Shown one piece after another: positions 1 to 9,193 of a DNA stretch of 48,088 bases; the first letter of the stretch is position 1, and each line of letters opens with the position of its first letter. Source of the stretch: Oscillospiraceae bacterium (GTDB taxonomy: Bacteria; Bacillota; Clostridia; Oscillospirales; Ruminococcaceae). The stretch is taken from positions 1 through 48,088 of the forward strand of contig WRGW01000107.1 in NCBI GenBank assembly GCA_009786985.1, read 5' to 3'. The notes under the pieces are model-generated. The model did not search any database. It saw nothing but the letters and a program-made list of their open reading frames with translations, and had not been told where the DNA came from. The position numbers and the translations under genes were made by a program.

Positions 1-104
1 GCAAGACGAACTTCATTGGCATTTGCAAAAGATTTGCGGTCGAACTCTTCTTTTTTCGCATACTTGAAAAAACACTCACAAACGGCATTGTCATACGCAT
101 AATC
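1..104 (-). pseudogene. IS3-family transposase (OrfB, DDE) C-terminal fragment
   Basis: Read on the minus strand from about 104 down to the window edge, the frame gives DYAYDNAVCECFFKYAKKEE followed by FDRKSFANANEVRL. This matches the region of IS3-family OrfB integrases around the last catalytic Glu (usual pattern YDNAxxESFFxxLKxE). The N-terminal catalytic part is missing: upstream of about position 104 the DNA becomes a type ISP restriction gene on the other strand. The join is therefore inside the transposase, not at an IS end, so this is a deletion scar and not a clean insertion. The remainder runs out of the window. The family assignment rests on one motif block. Confidence 0.75.
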
Positions 105-650
105 GGTTTTGAAATTATGATGACGAGTTACGTTGTCGCCCATTTGAAAATTCGCCGTACTATCTATGAAACGCTTGACAATACTCCCGAAACGCTAATC
201 CCGACAAACGTCTACTTAACTAACACTCTCACTCCGCCCAATACAGATGTAGAGCAAGACGGTCAGATGTCATTATTTGACTTTTCGGCGGCTATTTCTG
301 ACGAAGCATACAAAGCTGATACGTGGAAGGCTCGCCGTCCTATTAAGGTGATTATCGGTAATCCGCCTTACCTTGCGGCTTCTACTACTCCGTTCGATAT
401 TTCGGCTTATAAAACCGAGGCTGACGGTGCAATCAAGTACAAGAATGGAGTTCTGCACTTGAACGCTAACAAGCAAATTCACGGCATTCCAGAAGACGTG
501 TGGACGTTTCGGATTGGCGGATATCAAGTGCTTGATAAGTGGTTTAAGTCGCATAAAGGCGAGATTTTCGGGAGTGCAGAGTTCGAGCATATCTGTAATG
601 TGGTGGGGCTGTTGGCGGAGACGATTAAGGTGATGGCACCACCTCGCTAA
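102..650 (+). pseudogene. Type ISP restriction-modification enzyme, truncated and internally deleted
   Basis: The frame opens at about 102 with IGFEIMMTSYVVAHLKI, a block typical of the N6-adenine methylase part of type ISP (LlaBIII-like) single-chain restriction enzymes. The methylase motif IV IIGNPPY follows. The frame then jumps from FDISAYKTEADG to AIKYKNGVLHLN and EDVWTFRIGGYQVLDKW, which belongs to the C-terminal specificity/coupler region of the family. The several hundred residues normally between these blocks are absent, and so are the nuclease and helicase domains that belong upstream. The deletion kept the frame, leaving about 180 codons. No ribosome binding site is seen. It is almost certainly non-functional for restriction. 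Family identity is from recognised motifs. Confidence 0.8.
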
Positions 651-659
651 CACGGCATG

Positions 660-693
660 AAAACCGCTCTATCCATATGGATAGAGCGGTTTT
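660..693. terminator. Perfect 34-bp palindrome, likely bidirectional terminator
   Basis: The 17-bp arms AAAACCGCTCTATCCAT and ATGGATAGAGCGGTTTT are perfectly complementary, giving a GC-rich stem flanked by A and T tracts. It lies between the plus-strand ISP remnant (ends 650) and the minus-strand queH (ends 749), so it could terminate transcription from both sides. Confidence 0.7.
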
Positions 694-748
694 CGTGCAC
701 AGGTAGGAAGATTCGAAAGATTCAAAGCTTTTTCAAAAATTATGAACC

Positions 749-1330
749 CTATAGCGGTTTGACTTTTGGTATTGTCGCTTCAACGACTTTGCATCCACAG
801 TATTTCTGGCGTTCCAACCTATATTTGTTACAAAGCTCAATCGAAAGATTATAACCATCATCTTTTTTAAAATCAGCCCATAATCTTTTGAGGGAGTATT
901 TTGTCGCAACCTTCGCCATAACTTGATTGATTTGTTCAGCGTCTTTTTTAGAGCTAAGTGTTAAAGTTGTCGTAAAAAGCTCAAATCCATAAGAAACTGC
1001 AATTTTTGCACTCTCTTCAAGTCTTAAAGTGTAGCATTTGATACACCTCTCGCTATTTTCAGGAAGAGATTCCAGCCCCGTAATAATCTTTTTGAACAGA
1101 GCTGGGTGATAACTGCCGATTATTAAATTTACATCACGCTCTAACCCCATGCACTGCAGAAGACGTTTCTGTTCAGATAAGCGTTTGAAATATTCCCGCT
1201 CTGGCAAAATGTTAGGATTGTAGAAAAACAGAGTTACGTCATAATCTGGCACAAGTCGATGCAGCACCGCGCTTGAACATGGTGCACAACAACTATGCAA
1301 TAAAAGGCGTTTTTGTAGAGATTTTGACAC
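749..1330 (-). CDS. queH: Epoxyqueuosine reductase QueH
   Basis: This 193-residue protein matches the QueH (formerly DUF208) family, which reduces epoxyqueuosine to queuosine in tRNA wobble position 34 using iron-sulfur chemistry. The N-terminal motif LHSCCAPC (Cys14, Cys15, Cys18), the middle pair ERCIKC (Cys96, Cys99) and the C-terminal CGC (Cys178, Cys180) are the conserved cysteines. Length is normal for the family. The start is a GTG immediately after the TAG of the upstream lipoprotein gene, so translational coupling is likely; a GAGAG stretch upstream is a weak ribosome binding site. No other queuosine genes are in view. It is probably the last gene of the pheS-pheT-lipoprotein-queH transcript. 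Confidence 0.93.
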   Translation of the reverse strand: MSKSLQKRLLLHSCCAPCSSAVLHRLVPDYDVTLFFYNPNILPEREYFKRLSEQKRLLQCMGLERDVNLIIGSYHPALFKKIITGLESLPENSERCIKCYTLRLEESAKIAVSYGFELFTTTLTLSSKKDAEQINQVMAKVATKYSLKRLWADFKKDDGYNLSIELCNKYRLERQKYCGCKVVEATIPKVKPL

Positions 1331-2887
1331 CTAGAATCTCTCACTAAACCACTGAGGTTCGTGTTTTGAAAGGACATTTTCGTTGATTTCAACATCATCG
1401 CGTTCAAAACGTTCTGATGCGAGTTCGTTAAGCATTTCATCAAACCCTTCTGAACGCAATTCTACTACTGTCATGGCTCTATTATTATCACGTAAATCTT
1501 CACGTCCGTGAGGGTCAAGCCTAATTAGTAAAGAATATATATTATCACTCTCATAAAACTCCGCAACGTCAAAACCCATATCTGCTATGTGTGCAATGAG
1601 TTCTTCAAACTCGCCTTCGGGTTCCTCAGGTATGCGTTGAAATTGGTCTTGCTCGTTGTCCATTTGCTCGATAATATCGGCAGTCAATTCGTTGCCAATA
1701 CCATTAGTACCGTTATCACCGTTATCACCGTTAGTACCGTTATCGCCGTTAGTACCATTATCACCGTTAGTACCGTTATCGCCATTAGTACCGTTATCGC
1801 CATTATCGCCATTAGTACCGTTATCGCCGTTCTCACCATTAATACCGTTAGTACCGTTATCACCGTTAGTACCGTTATCGCCGTTAGTACCATTATCACC
1901 GTTATCGCCATTATCGCCGTTTGTACCCTCGACTTCGCAAATACAGTTGCGCATGAAGTTTTCGCATGATTCGCACATACGTGTAAAAGCGGCTAGGTGT
2001 GTTCGTGCATCGCTGAAATGAATCGGGTTTTCAGGCGTTGAAGAATTAAGAAACTCTACCATTTCTTTAAGAAAATCACGATTTTCTTCATTAGTTTGGC
2101 GGATTTTCTCGATTTCTTCTTCAGTGCGTGGAATTTCTTCGCCTTCTTCGTCAATTTCAGGCTCTTCGCTTAGTATACGAAAATCAAGTATTCTGAAACG
2201 TACATTGTTTTCAGCGAAAGTAGTTTCCCACTCTTCGTCTGAAACAGGGTCTGTCCCATCTTCGCCGTAGGTATCTTCAAAAATCATGGCTTCTTTATCA
2301 CCACTTTGCATAACACGCCTGAACGATTCGATGCTAACTCCAGCGTCTGTAAAAAACTCTCCCCAAGTTTCATCAGCGTGTTGTACCCATTGCCATGCCT
2401 GTTCGCCGAATTGTTCGACCATCTGCATATTTTGTTCGTGATTTCTGTCTTCATTCCAGCGTGAATTGATGTGGTCGTTTATTGAAGTTCGCATTTCAGC
2501 ATCAAACGAAAGCTCACGTTCAGCAAACAGCTCTTCTACCAAGATTACTCTCGCAGTCAATTCAAACGCACGATTGTTGACCCATTCATAAAAGTCAACA
2601 TCTTCGATTTGATGTTCGCTAAAATCAAAATCTTCATCATTAACACTGACTGCATCGTCTTCATCTTCGAGTTCTTCATTAGATTCACGTAGCTGATTTT
2701 CAAGAAGTCGCCTTGCCTCACCAAAAGCCATAAACTGGTTCACAATGAACACTCCTGGGCGGATTTCAACACCATCAACAGTCATGATATATGGTGTGCT
2801 TTGGCATCCTGTAAATAAGATTACGCTCGTGAGAATAATCGCAATTGCGGTAAGTACCGCTCCAATTCTTTTAGGTTTGATTTTCAT
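1331..2887 (-). CDS. Secreted lipoprotein, foldase-like N terminus, with collagen-like Gly-X-Asn insert
   Basis: The chosen start is the ATG at 2887, preceded by AAGGAG at good spacing; an in-frame ATG at 2911 has no such site. The first residues form a lipoprotein signal (basic start, hydrophobic core, lipobox LFTGC). The next segment ([24 protein letters not shown]) resembles the N terminus of PrsA/SurA-type foldases, but I see no peptidyl-prolyl isomerase domain. The protein is rich in Glu/Asp. Near the middle is an uninterrupted run of about 25 Gly-X-Asn triplets (X mostly Asp or Thr), the collagen periodicity. The C-terminal part is an acidic domain of unknown function. The gene sits 36 bp after pheT. 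Function is unknown; an extracytoplasmic location is well supported. Confidence 0.75.
   Translation of the reverse strand: MKIKPKRIGAVLTAIAIILTSVILFTGCQSTPYIMTVDGVEIRPGVFIVNQFMAFGEARRLLENQLRESNEELEDEDDAVSVNDEDFDFSEHQIEDVDFYEWVNNRAFELTARVILVEELFAERELSFDAEMRTSINDHINSRWNEDRNHEQNMQMVEQFGEQAWQWVQHADETWGEFFTDAGVSIESFRRVMQSGDKEAMIFEDTYGEDGTDPVSDEEWETTFAENNVRFRILDFRILSEEPEIDEEGEEIPRTEEEIEKIRQTNEENRDFLKEMVEFLNSSTPENPIHFSDARTHLAAFTRMCESCENFMRNCICEVEGTNGDNGDNGDNGTNGDNGTNGDNGTNGINGENGDNGTNGDNGDNGTNGDNGTNGDNGTNGDNGTNGDNGDNGTNGIGNELTADIIEQMDNEQDQFQRIPEEPEGEFEELIAHIADMGFDVAEFYESDNIYSLLIRLDPHGREDLRDNNRAMTVVELRSEGFDEMLNELASERFERDDVEINENVLSKHEPQWFSERF
1703..1927 (-). repeat. Collagen-like 9-bp repeat tract (Gly-Asp/Thr-Asn)
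   Basis: About 25 consecutive 9-bp units encode GDN, GTN and once each GIN and GEN, with Gly strictly every third residue. The DNA units are nearly identical (variants of taccgttatcgccgttag), so slippage is likely to change the copy number. Confidence 0.9.
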
Positions 2888-2923
2888 GTTGTAATTCTCC
2901 TTAAAATTCATTCTAAATTCTGC

Positions 2924-5284
2924 TTAGACACCTTTGAGTTTAATATCTTTCTCCTCAAGTTTAGTGAGGATTTTTTTGATTGCTTTGTCTACCTCTTCAT
3001 CGGTAAGAGTACCATCGGATTTCCTAAAAGTCAGCTTATATGACAGGCTTTTTTGATTGTCACTAAGCTCGAACACATCAAAAAATTCAACGCTTTCAAG
3101 GTAACGCCCACCAGATTTTTCAATCACCTCTACAATTAACCCAGACTCTATAGAGTTTTCACAAACAAGCGATAAATCACGAACCGAAGCAGGGAAATTC
3201 GCAATCGGCGAATATGCAACCCCAGTCGGTGATTGGGCAAAGAATTTTTCTATATCAAGCTCGATGATATAAACCGGCACAGAAATATCGTATTCCAAAA
3301 GTACCGCAGGGTGCAATTCACCCAACTTAGCGTAATCGCAACAAGCGGTTCTCCCAGGGTGAAACGGCATTTCAGTATAACGCTTAATCGAATTTTCGAT
3401 TTTAAATTGTTCTAAAATCCATTCAAAGATTTCTTTTAGAGAATAAAAATCTTCGTTTTTGCCATATACAGCTACACATAACATATCTGTTTCACTATTT
3501 GGCGAATAAATCCTACCAATTTCAAACAATCGTGATTCAAGATTTCCAACATTGATATTATCAGAAATCACTTTAAGCATCGACGGAATTAACGATGTAC
3601 GCATAACGCTAGTTTCTTCGCCGAAAGGATTTCGGATTGACACAGGTTGTTTTTCTATTGCAATTGAGTTCATTTTCGGTGAAACAAAGCTGTAGGTTAC
3701 ACATTCATAACATGATTTTGTGATTAACGCATTTGCTAACCTTGAAATACCCCTCTCACTTTGCAAAACAGAAGTTACGCTTTTCCCAAAAGCAGGCAAA
3801 ACCGACGGAATATTGTTATACCCATAAATTCTCGCAACCTCCTCAGCTAAATCGCAAGGGAGCTTAATGTCAGAACGCCAGCTTGGTACAATTACCTCGC
3901 TAGTACTCTCGTCATAACCCAACCCCAGTCGTGCGAAAATGCCGAGCTGTTCTTCTCTGCTAATGCTTGAACCGAGCAAATTGTTCACTTCTTCATAATT
4001 GTGAGAGACTTTGATAATTTCTTCTACAAAATTTACACAATCGACTAAACAATTAGGTGACGAAACTTCACCAATTCCGAGTTGTTCTACCAGCTCTAAT
4101 GCACGCAACAGTGATTTTTTAGTATTCACTGGATTTAAGCCTTTTTCAAATCTTGATGAAGATTCAGTTCGTCTTCCAATTTTTTTTGCAGCTAATCTAA
4201 CGCTAACTTTATCGAAACACGCCGCCTCGAAAATGACATCGGTTGTATCATCTACTACGCCTGAATGCTCACCCCCCATTACTCCCGCAACTGCAAGCGG
4301 TTTTGAGCTATCAGCGATTACTAACATACTTGAATCGAGAGTGGCGGTGTTTCCATCAAGCAGGGCAATTTGTTCGCCATCATTAGCGTTCCTTACAATA
4401 ATTTCAGATGATTTACCATCATTTATAAACCGCCTATCAAACGCATGGAGCGGGTTGCCGTGTTCGAGCATGACATAATTAGTGATGTCAACAATATTGT
4501 TAATCGGGCGAATACCATGGGCTTTTAATCTCGAAGTAAGCCAACGTGGGCTTGGAGCAATTTTGACATTTTTCACAACTGCCGCCATATAACGAGAACA
4601 AAGCTCAGTGTTTTGTACAGTCACTGTTAAATTATCTGAATCATCAATTTCTACACCCTTACAATTCGGAGCAGGAATATTAAGCGGTGAATCGAAAGTA
4701 GCGGCAACCTCACGTGCCAGACCCGTCACTGAAAAACAATCAGGGCGATTGTTAGTAATTTCAAATTCGATTACCGTGTCATTAAGCCCCAAAAATTCTA
4801 ACGCACAGCCCCCGATTGTGAGTTTATCTGCATTTGGGTCATCAGATAACAACAAAATCCCATCTTCCATTGCATAAGGAACATCCGCTAAGCTAAGCCC
4901 AAGCTCATCGAATCCACAAAGCATTCCTTCGCTAACTTCGCCGCGTAGCTTGCCTTTCTTGATTTTGAAACCGTTTCCATCTCTAAGCACAGTTCCGCCA
5001 TCTAACACAACTGGAACTATTGCACCTTCAGTGACGTTTTGTGCACCAGTCACGATTTGTACTGATTGTTCACCAACGTTGATTTGGCAAACCCACAATT
5101 TGTCTGAGTTTTCGTGCTTTTTTATTTCGGTGACTTTTCCGATTACAATTTTGCTCAAAGGTTCTGAAAGTTTTTTAGTTTTTTCAACTTTTGTACCAGA
5201 CATAGTGAGTTTTGCGACAAAATCGGGCATTAAAACCTCAGTCACATCAACGTATTCATTAAGCCAATTTAGTGATAAATTCAT
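2924..5284 (-). CDS. pheT: Phenylalanyl-tRNA synthetase beta subunit
   Basis: At 786 residues this has the normal length for bacterial PheT. It begins with the typical MNLSLNWLNEYVDV and carries the EMAP/OB-type tRNA-binding domain near residues 40-150. The B3/B4 editing region follows, with FEITNNRPDCFSVTGLAREV and later GNPLHAFD. The B5 and catalytic-like domains and a C-terminal anticodon-binding ferredoxin fold (ending near SYKLTFRKSDGTLTDEEV) complete it. With PheS it forms the alpha2-beta2 enzyme charging tRNA-Phe in the cytoplasm. AAGGA precedes the ATG. It lies 18 bp downstream of pheS on the same strand, and the lipoprotein and queH follow. Confidence 0.98.
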   Translation of the reverse strand: MNLSLNWLNEYVDVTEVLMPDFVAKLTMSGTKVEKTKKLSEPLSKIVIGKVTEIKKHENSDKLWVCQINVGEQSVQIVTGAQNVTEGAIVPVVLDGGTVLRDGNGFKIKKGKLRGEVSEGMLCGFDELGLSLADVPYAMEDGILLLSDDPNADKLTIGGCALEFLGLNDTVIEFEITNNRPDCFSVTGLAREVAATFDSPLNIPAPNCKGVEIDDSDNLTVTVQNTELCSRYMAAVVKNVKIAPSPRWLTSRLKAHGIRPINNIVDITNYVMLEHGNPLHAFDRRFINDGKSSEIIVRNANDGEQIALLDGNTATLDSSMLVIADSSKPLAVAGVMGGEHSGVVDDTTDVIFEAACFDKVSVRLAAKKIGRRTESSSRFEKGLNPVNTKKSLLRALELVEQLGIGEVSSPNCLVDCVNFVEEIIKVSHNYEEVNNLLGSSISREEQLGIFARLGLGYDESTSEVIVPSWRSDIKLPCDLAEEVARIYGYNNIPSVLPAFGKSVTSVLQSERGISRLANALITKSCYECVTYSFVSPKMNSIAIEKQPVSIRNPFGEETSVMRTSLIPSMLKVISDNINVGNLESRLFEIGRIYSPNSETDMLCVAVYGKNEDFYSLKEIFEWILEQFKIENSIKRYTEMPFHPGRTACCDYAKLGELHPAVLLEYDISVPVYIIELDIEKFFAQSPTGVAYSPIANFPASVRDLSLVCENSIESGLIVEVIEKSGGRYLESVEFFDVFELSDNQKSLSYKLTFRKSDGTLTDEEVDKAIKKILTKLEEKDIKLKGV

Positions 5285-5302
5285 TTGTTTTATTCCTTTT
5301 CC

Positions 5303-6340
5303 TTAAAACTGCCTCAAGAATCGTAAATCGTTCTCGTACAGAAACCTCATATCATCGATTTCGTATCGCATCAATGTAATGCGTTCAATCCCCATTCCGA
5401 AAGCAAACCCAGTGTATTTTTGCGAATCCACACCACAGTTTTGCAGAACTTTTGGGTGAACCATTCCACAACCAAGCATTTCAATCCATCCTTCACCCTT
5501 GCAGAATCTACAACCCTTACCACTACATTTGAAGCAAGATAAATCAACCTCCGCCGACGGTTCGGTATAAGGAAATTGATGTGGTCGAAAACGCAGTTTG
5601 ATGTCATCACCATACAGTCGCTTAAAGAAGATTTCGAGCGTACCTTTTAGGTTGGCAAAAGTTAGCCCCTCATCGATTACAAGCCCCTCGCATTGGTGAA
5701 AAATCGGTGAGTGAGTGGCATCAGCCTCATCACAGCGATAGACGCGCCCAGGGCTGATAATTGCGAGCGGTAGTTTGGCGTTTTTGACAGCATCTTGCAT
5801 TGTGCGAATTTGCACGGAGCTTGTCTGCGTCCTCAAAATCGTAGAATCATCAATATAAAAAGTATCACCTTCATCACGGGCTGGATGCCCTTCTGGTGTG
5901 TTAAGAAGGTCAAAAACGTATTCTGTTTTTTCAACTTCAGGACCGTAAACCATATTATAGCCCATTGAAACAAATATTTCTTTTAGCTCATCTAAAACAA
6001 TATTTAAAGGATGTCGATTACCAAGTGGTCTCCCTCTACTCGGAAGAGTGATATCAATTTTCTCACTTTCAATTCGTGCGAGTAGCTCAGCTTGTTTTAA
6101 CTTAGCGTTCTTTTCTGTATACAGAACCTCAAACTTTTCACGAATTTCGTTCGCTAACGCTCCCATAACTGGGCGTTCTTCGGCAGACAGCTTCCCCATT
6201 TGTTTTAAGACTGATGTGAGTTCGCCTTTTTTACCGAGAAAAGCCACACGAATTTCTTCGAGGCTTTTGGTATCATTGATTTTTTCAAGGGTTGATAATG
6301 CACGTTCTCTTAATTCTATGAGTTGTTCTTTCAATTGCAT
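5303..6340 (-). CDS. pheS: Phenylalanyl-tRNA synthetase alpha subunit
   Basis: The ATG at 6340 gives 345 residues beginning MQLKEQLIELRERALSTLEK, the normal PheS length and N-terminal coiled coil. The frame extends 30 codons further upstream but that part lacks similarity and lies in the leader. An AAAGGA site precedes the ATG. Class II synthetase motifs are visible: motif 2 around SPGRVYRCDEADATHSPIFH and motif 3 near GFAFGMGIERITLMRY. A Cys cluster (CFKCSGKGCRFC) is present, as in many Firmicutes PheS. A consensus promoter lies at 6451-6479, giving a leader of about 100 nt. I see no T-box features in it. Confidence 0.98.
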   Translation of the reverse strand: MQLKEQLIELRERALSTLEKINDTKSLEEIRVAFLGKKGELTSVLKQMGKLSAEERPVMGALANEIREKFEVLYTEKNAKLKQAELLARIESEKIDITLPSRGRPLGNRHPLNIVLDELKEIFVSMGYNMVYGPEVEKTEYVFDLLNTPEGHPARDEGDTFYIDDSTILRTQTSSVQIRTMQDAVKNAKLPLAIISPGRVYRCDEADATHSPIFHQCEGLVIDEGLTFANLKGTLEIFFKRLYGDDIKLRFRPHQFPYTEPSAEVDLSCFKCSGKGCRFCKGEGWIEMLGCGMVHPKVLQNCGVDSQKYTGFAFGMGIERITLMRYEIDDMRFLYENDLRFLRQF

Positions 6341-6423
6341 TTGTACGGATTTTCCTTTCCATTTCCATCTGTTCCTGCTTTGATAAAATCCACATTTTTT
6401 TTGATTAAATACCCCACTCCAGA

Positions 6424-6439
6424 CAGGCAACTTGAAGAG
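6424..6439. repeat. 16-bp match to repeat family F3 in the pheS leader
   Basis: The sequence CAGGCAACTTGAAGAG occurs here and identically inside both tandem F3 units (45628-45643 and about 45751-45766). It lies just downstream of the pheS -10 box. It may be an F3 remnant or a chance match. Confidence 0.4.
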
Positions 6440-6450
6440 ATTGTTTGGCT

Positions 6451-6479
6451 ATTATACCACGTTTATTCTAAAATGTCAA
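6451..6479 (-). promoter_or_regulatory. Consensus sigma-A promoter of pheST
   Basis: On the minus strand TTGACA (6474-6479), a 17-bp spacer and TATAAT (6451-6456) match the consensus perfectly. It lies between the end of hisD and the start of pheS, so the phe operon can be transcribed independently of the his genes. Confidence 0.92.
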
Positions 6480-6501
6480 GAGCTATTCAGGCTCTAAAGT
6501 C

Positions 6502-7827
6502 TCACGAACCAATCTCCACATCTGTTCTAACTCGAATAGCATTAGCATGAGCTGTAAGTTCTTCGCGTTGTGCAATCAAGATTATATCGTCTGACGCTTC
6601 TTTCAACGCATTTTTAGTATAATAGATATAGCTTGTTTTTTTAGTAAAACTATCAACGTTCAAAGGCGAGAAAAATCGTGCAGTTCCGTTAGTTGGCAAA
6701 ACGTGATTAGGACCTGCGTAGTAATCACCGAGAGGTTCGGGTGAGTATTCGCCTAAGAACAAGCTTCCTACATTATCGAGTTTTCCGATATATTCAAGTG
6801 GATTTTCACATAGAATTTCACAGTGTTCAGGGGCAATTTTTTCGGCGAGTTCTATCGCTTCGTCCATATCTTTAACCAAAATAATCGCACCATAACTATC
6901 CAGCGATTCTTGAGCCATTTCGCGACGTGGAAGTAAAGCCAATTGTCGCTCGACTTCGGCTACAGTTCTTTCAGCGACAATTCCGCTATCAGTAATCACA
7001 ACCGAGCTTGCTAACGCATCATGTTCTGCCTGAGAAAGTAAATCAGCAGCGATATAAACAGGATTAGCAGACTTGTCAGCGATAATCAAAATTTCAGAAG
7101 GTCCTGCTATCATGTCAATATCAATTATTCCGAACAATAGCTTTTTCGCTAAAGTGACATAAATGTTACCAGGTCCTACAACTTTGTCAACTTTCGGAAT
7201 GTTATCAGTTCCGAAAGCCATCGCTGCGACAGCTTGTGCCCCACCACAGAGGTATATTTCAGTGATTCCACATAGCTTCGCCGCTACAAGAATATCAGGA
7301 TTTGCTGTGCCATCTTTACGAGGTGGGGTGCAAATTATAATTCGCTCCACTCCTGCGATTTTAGCTGGAATAGCGTTCATCAAAACTGATGATGGATACG
7401 CCGCAGTTCCTCCCGGTACGTATAGACCTACCGTCTTCAATGGGCGAATCCTCTGACCAGTAACCACACCGTTCTTCTCAGAAATAGTATACCCCTCTCG
7501 CTTTTGAGCAGTATGAAATTTTTCGATATTCGCATGACAACGCTTTAATGCCTCCAAAAACTTCTGCTGATTAGGGTCAGACTTGTACTTTTTATAAGTC
7601 TCACCAATCACATCTTTTGGAACACGATAGTACATCGGATTATCACAATCGAATCGAGCGGTGTATTCTTTAACCGCCACATCGCCTTTTTCTTTAACTT
7701 CATTTATTACCGAACGCACAGTACGTTCTGCTGCAAAACTTTCGCTTGATTGACTACTGCTGTCACCTCTTTCCTCAAGGTCAGACATAAACGCACGCAA
7801 TCCACCATCTGTATTGATTACTCTCAT
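6502..7827 (-). CDS. hisD: Histidinol dehydrogenase
   Basis: This 441-residue protein is a full-length HisD, catalysing the last two oxidations of histidine synthesis (histidinol to histidine, two NAD+). Visible family blocks include RIRPLKTVGLYVPGGTAAYP, CGGAQAVAAMAFGT, VVGPGNIYV, DMIAGPSEILI, LLSQAEHDALA and YYAGPNHVLPT. The last two contain conserved Gln/His residues of the zinc and active site. Its ATG overlaps the TGA of the upstream HisZ-HisG fusion (ATGA, 7824-7827), so the two are translationally coupled. The short Ser-rich stretch SSSQSSES near residue 25 is an unremarkable insertion. Confidence 0.97.
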   Translation of the reverse strand: MRVINTDGGLRAFMSDLEERGDSSSQSSESFAAERTVRSVINEVKEKGDVAVKEYTARFDCDNPMYYRVPKDVIGETYKKYKSDPNQQKFLEALKRCHANIEKFHTAQKREGYTISEKNGVVTGQRIRPLKTVGLYVPGGTAAYPSSVLMNAIPAKIAGVERIIICTPPRKDGTANPDILVAAKLCGITEIYLCGGAQAVAAMAFGTDNIPKVDKVVGPGNIYVTLAKKLLFGIIDIDMIAGPSEILIIADKSANPVYIAADLLSQAEHDALASSVVITDSGIVAERTVAEVERQLALLPRREMAQESLDSYGAIILVKDMDEAIELAEKIAPEHCEILCENPLEYIGKLDNVGSLFLGEYSPEPLGDYYAGPNHVLPTNGTARFFSPLNVDSFTKKTSYIYYTKNALKEASDDIILIAQREELTAHANAIRVRTDVEIGS

Positions 7828-9164
7828 TGTATATATTCCCCCATTGTGCTAATAATTTCTTGGATTTGTTTTTTCTTCATTTTAGCTTTGACTTGGTTTA
7901 CAATCATCCTTGTAGATATGTCCGAAATGTCTTCGATTACTTCGAGTCCATTCTCGCGGAGAGTTGTTCCAGTTTCGACTATATCGACTATTCCGTCAGC
8001 AAACTCGAGAAGCGGCGCTAGTTCCACACTACCCTCAATTTTGATTATGTTGACATTCATGCCCTTTTTTCGCAAGAAGAATCGACGGGTGACTGCTGGA
8101 TATTTAGATGCAACGGTCTTGATTTTATGTCCTGCGTAAAAATCTACACCTTTTTTAGTGGCAAGCGAAAACTTGCATTTCCCTATATTTAAGTCAAGAA
8201 CTTCTTTATACTTTCCGTCATATTCGTCGAGCATATCCTTACCAGTAATGCCGAGGTCACAAACACCGAGTTCGACAAAAGTGATTACGTCCAGCGATTT
8301 TGCAACAACGAGTTCCACATTAACATCTGGAACTGTAAAGACGAGTTGTCGCCCTTTGTTAGCATACTCCGAAACGTCCCATCCCATTTTAGTGAATAGC
8401 TTCAACGCCTCTTTTTCAATTCTACCTTTTGTGAGTGCAATTCTCACCACCTCGTCACGAGGGTTGACTTTGCAACTAGTAATCGCACTGATGTTCACGA
8501 TAAATCCCTCAGCATAAGTATCATTGATTTTGTATTTACCGCCACTTATGATTGATTTTCCGTAACCAGAGATGTAGCCCTTAAAAAAATCGCCGATATA
8601 ATAGCTATGCTTCTTTTTTTCATCGAATTTGATTTCCTCAAAATACGATTGACACCCACAGAACTGTGCGATTACTTCTAATGATTTTCGTGCGAGTTTT
8701 AACACACTTTCATCGCTATTCAAAAAAGCTGACTCGTCTTCATAAATCTTTTCTATACCGCATTGTGCGATTTCATCATCACGCCCCGCTTCTTTAGGGT
8801 TGACTCGATAAATTGCCTGATTATAGCAGAGTTTTAATGGGCGTGGCTGGTCTTTTAGCCGTGTTTCAGCCAAACGAATAATCGGCGGCGTAGAATCAGG
8901 TCTAATTACAAGCAGGCGATTTTTGTTATCGGTGAGCTTGTACATATTACGCTCTTTATACATACTTTCTTCGCTGTTCTTGTTTTCAGCAATATCGAAT
9001 ACATCATAAAACTCAACAAGTGGTGTAATGACTTCATTATATTCATTTTCGCTAAACAGGCTGATTAGTTTATTCTCGATTTCTCGGCGTGCGGCACATT
9101 CTTCAAACAAAAAATCCCTTGTACCTTCTGGGGTGATTTTGTTGTAGCTTTTTTTATAGTTCAC
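7824..9164 (-). CDS. hisZG: HisZ-HisG fusion: ATP phosphoribosyltransferase with shortened regulatory domain
   Basis: Residues 1 to about 232 are HisZ, the catalytically inactive HisRS paralogue (PEGTRDFLFEE, LVIRPDSTPPIIRLAETR, GRDDEIAQCGIEKIYEDE, SGGKY). Residues from about 238 are short-form HisG (RIALTKGRIEKEA, ELGVCDLGITGKDML, DGIVDIVETGTTLRENGL with the PRPP-binding site). Free-standing HisZ is usually near 390 residues. Here the helical insert between the GIE block and the SYYIGDFFKGY...GGKY block is missing, so the domain is about 230. Short HisG enzymes need HisZ for activity and histidine feedback, so a fixed 1:1 fusion makes sense. It carries out the first step of histidine synthesis. 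Placed before hisD in one operon. Confidence 0.93.
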   Translation of the reverse strand: MNYKKSYNKITPEGTRDFLFEECAARREIENKLISLFSENEYNEVITPLVEFYDVFDIAENKNSEESMYKERNMYKLTDNKNRLLVIRPDSTPPIIRLAETRLKDQPRPLKLCYNQAIYRVNPKEAGRDDEIAQCGIEKIYEDESAFLNSDESVLKLARKSLEVIAQFCGCQSYFEEIKFDEKKKHSYYIGDFFKGYISGYGKSIISGGKYKINDTYAEGFIVNISAITSCKVNPRDEVVRIALTKGRIEKEALKLFTKMGWDVSEYANKGRQLVFTVPDVNVELVVAKSLDVITFVELGVCDLGITGKDMLDEYDGKYKEVLDLNIGKCKFSLATKKGVDFYAGHKIKTVASKYPAVTRRFFLRKKGMNVNIIKIEGSVELAPLLEFADGIVDIVETGTTLRENGLEVIEDISDISTRMIVNQVKAKMKKKQIQEIISTMGEYIQ

Positions 9165-9193
9165 TTAATTTTCCTCACTTGATTTAGATTGAT

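Noticed and set aside
1589-2021. Plus-strand and alternative minus-strand frames with Ile/Val/Thr or Pro/Leu/Ser repeats
   Set aside because: They are other readings of the 9-bp collagen-like repeat tract; only the lipoprotein frame has a signal peptide and a ribosome site.
6341-6450. T-box riboswitch in the pheS leader
   Set aside because: The leader is only about 100 nt and I see no specifier hairpin, T-box sequence or terminator/antiterminator pair.
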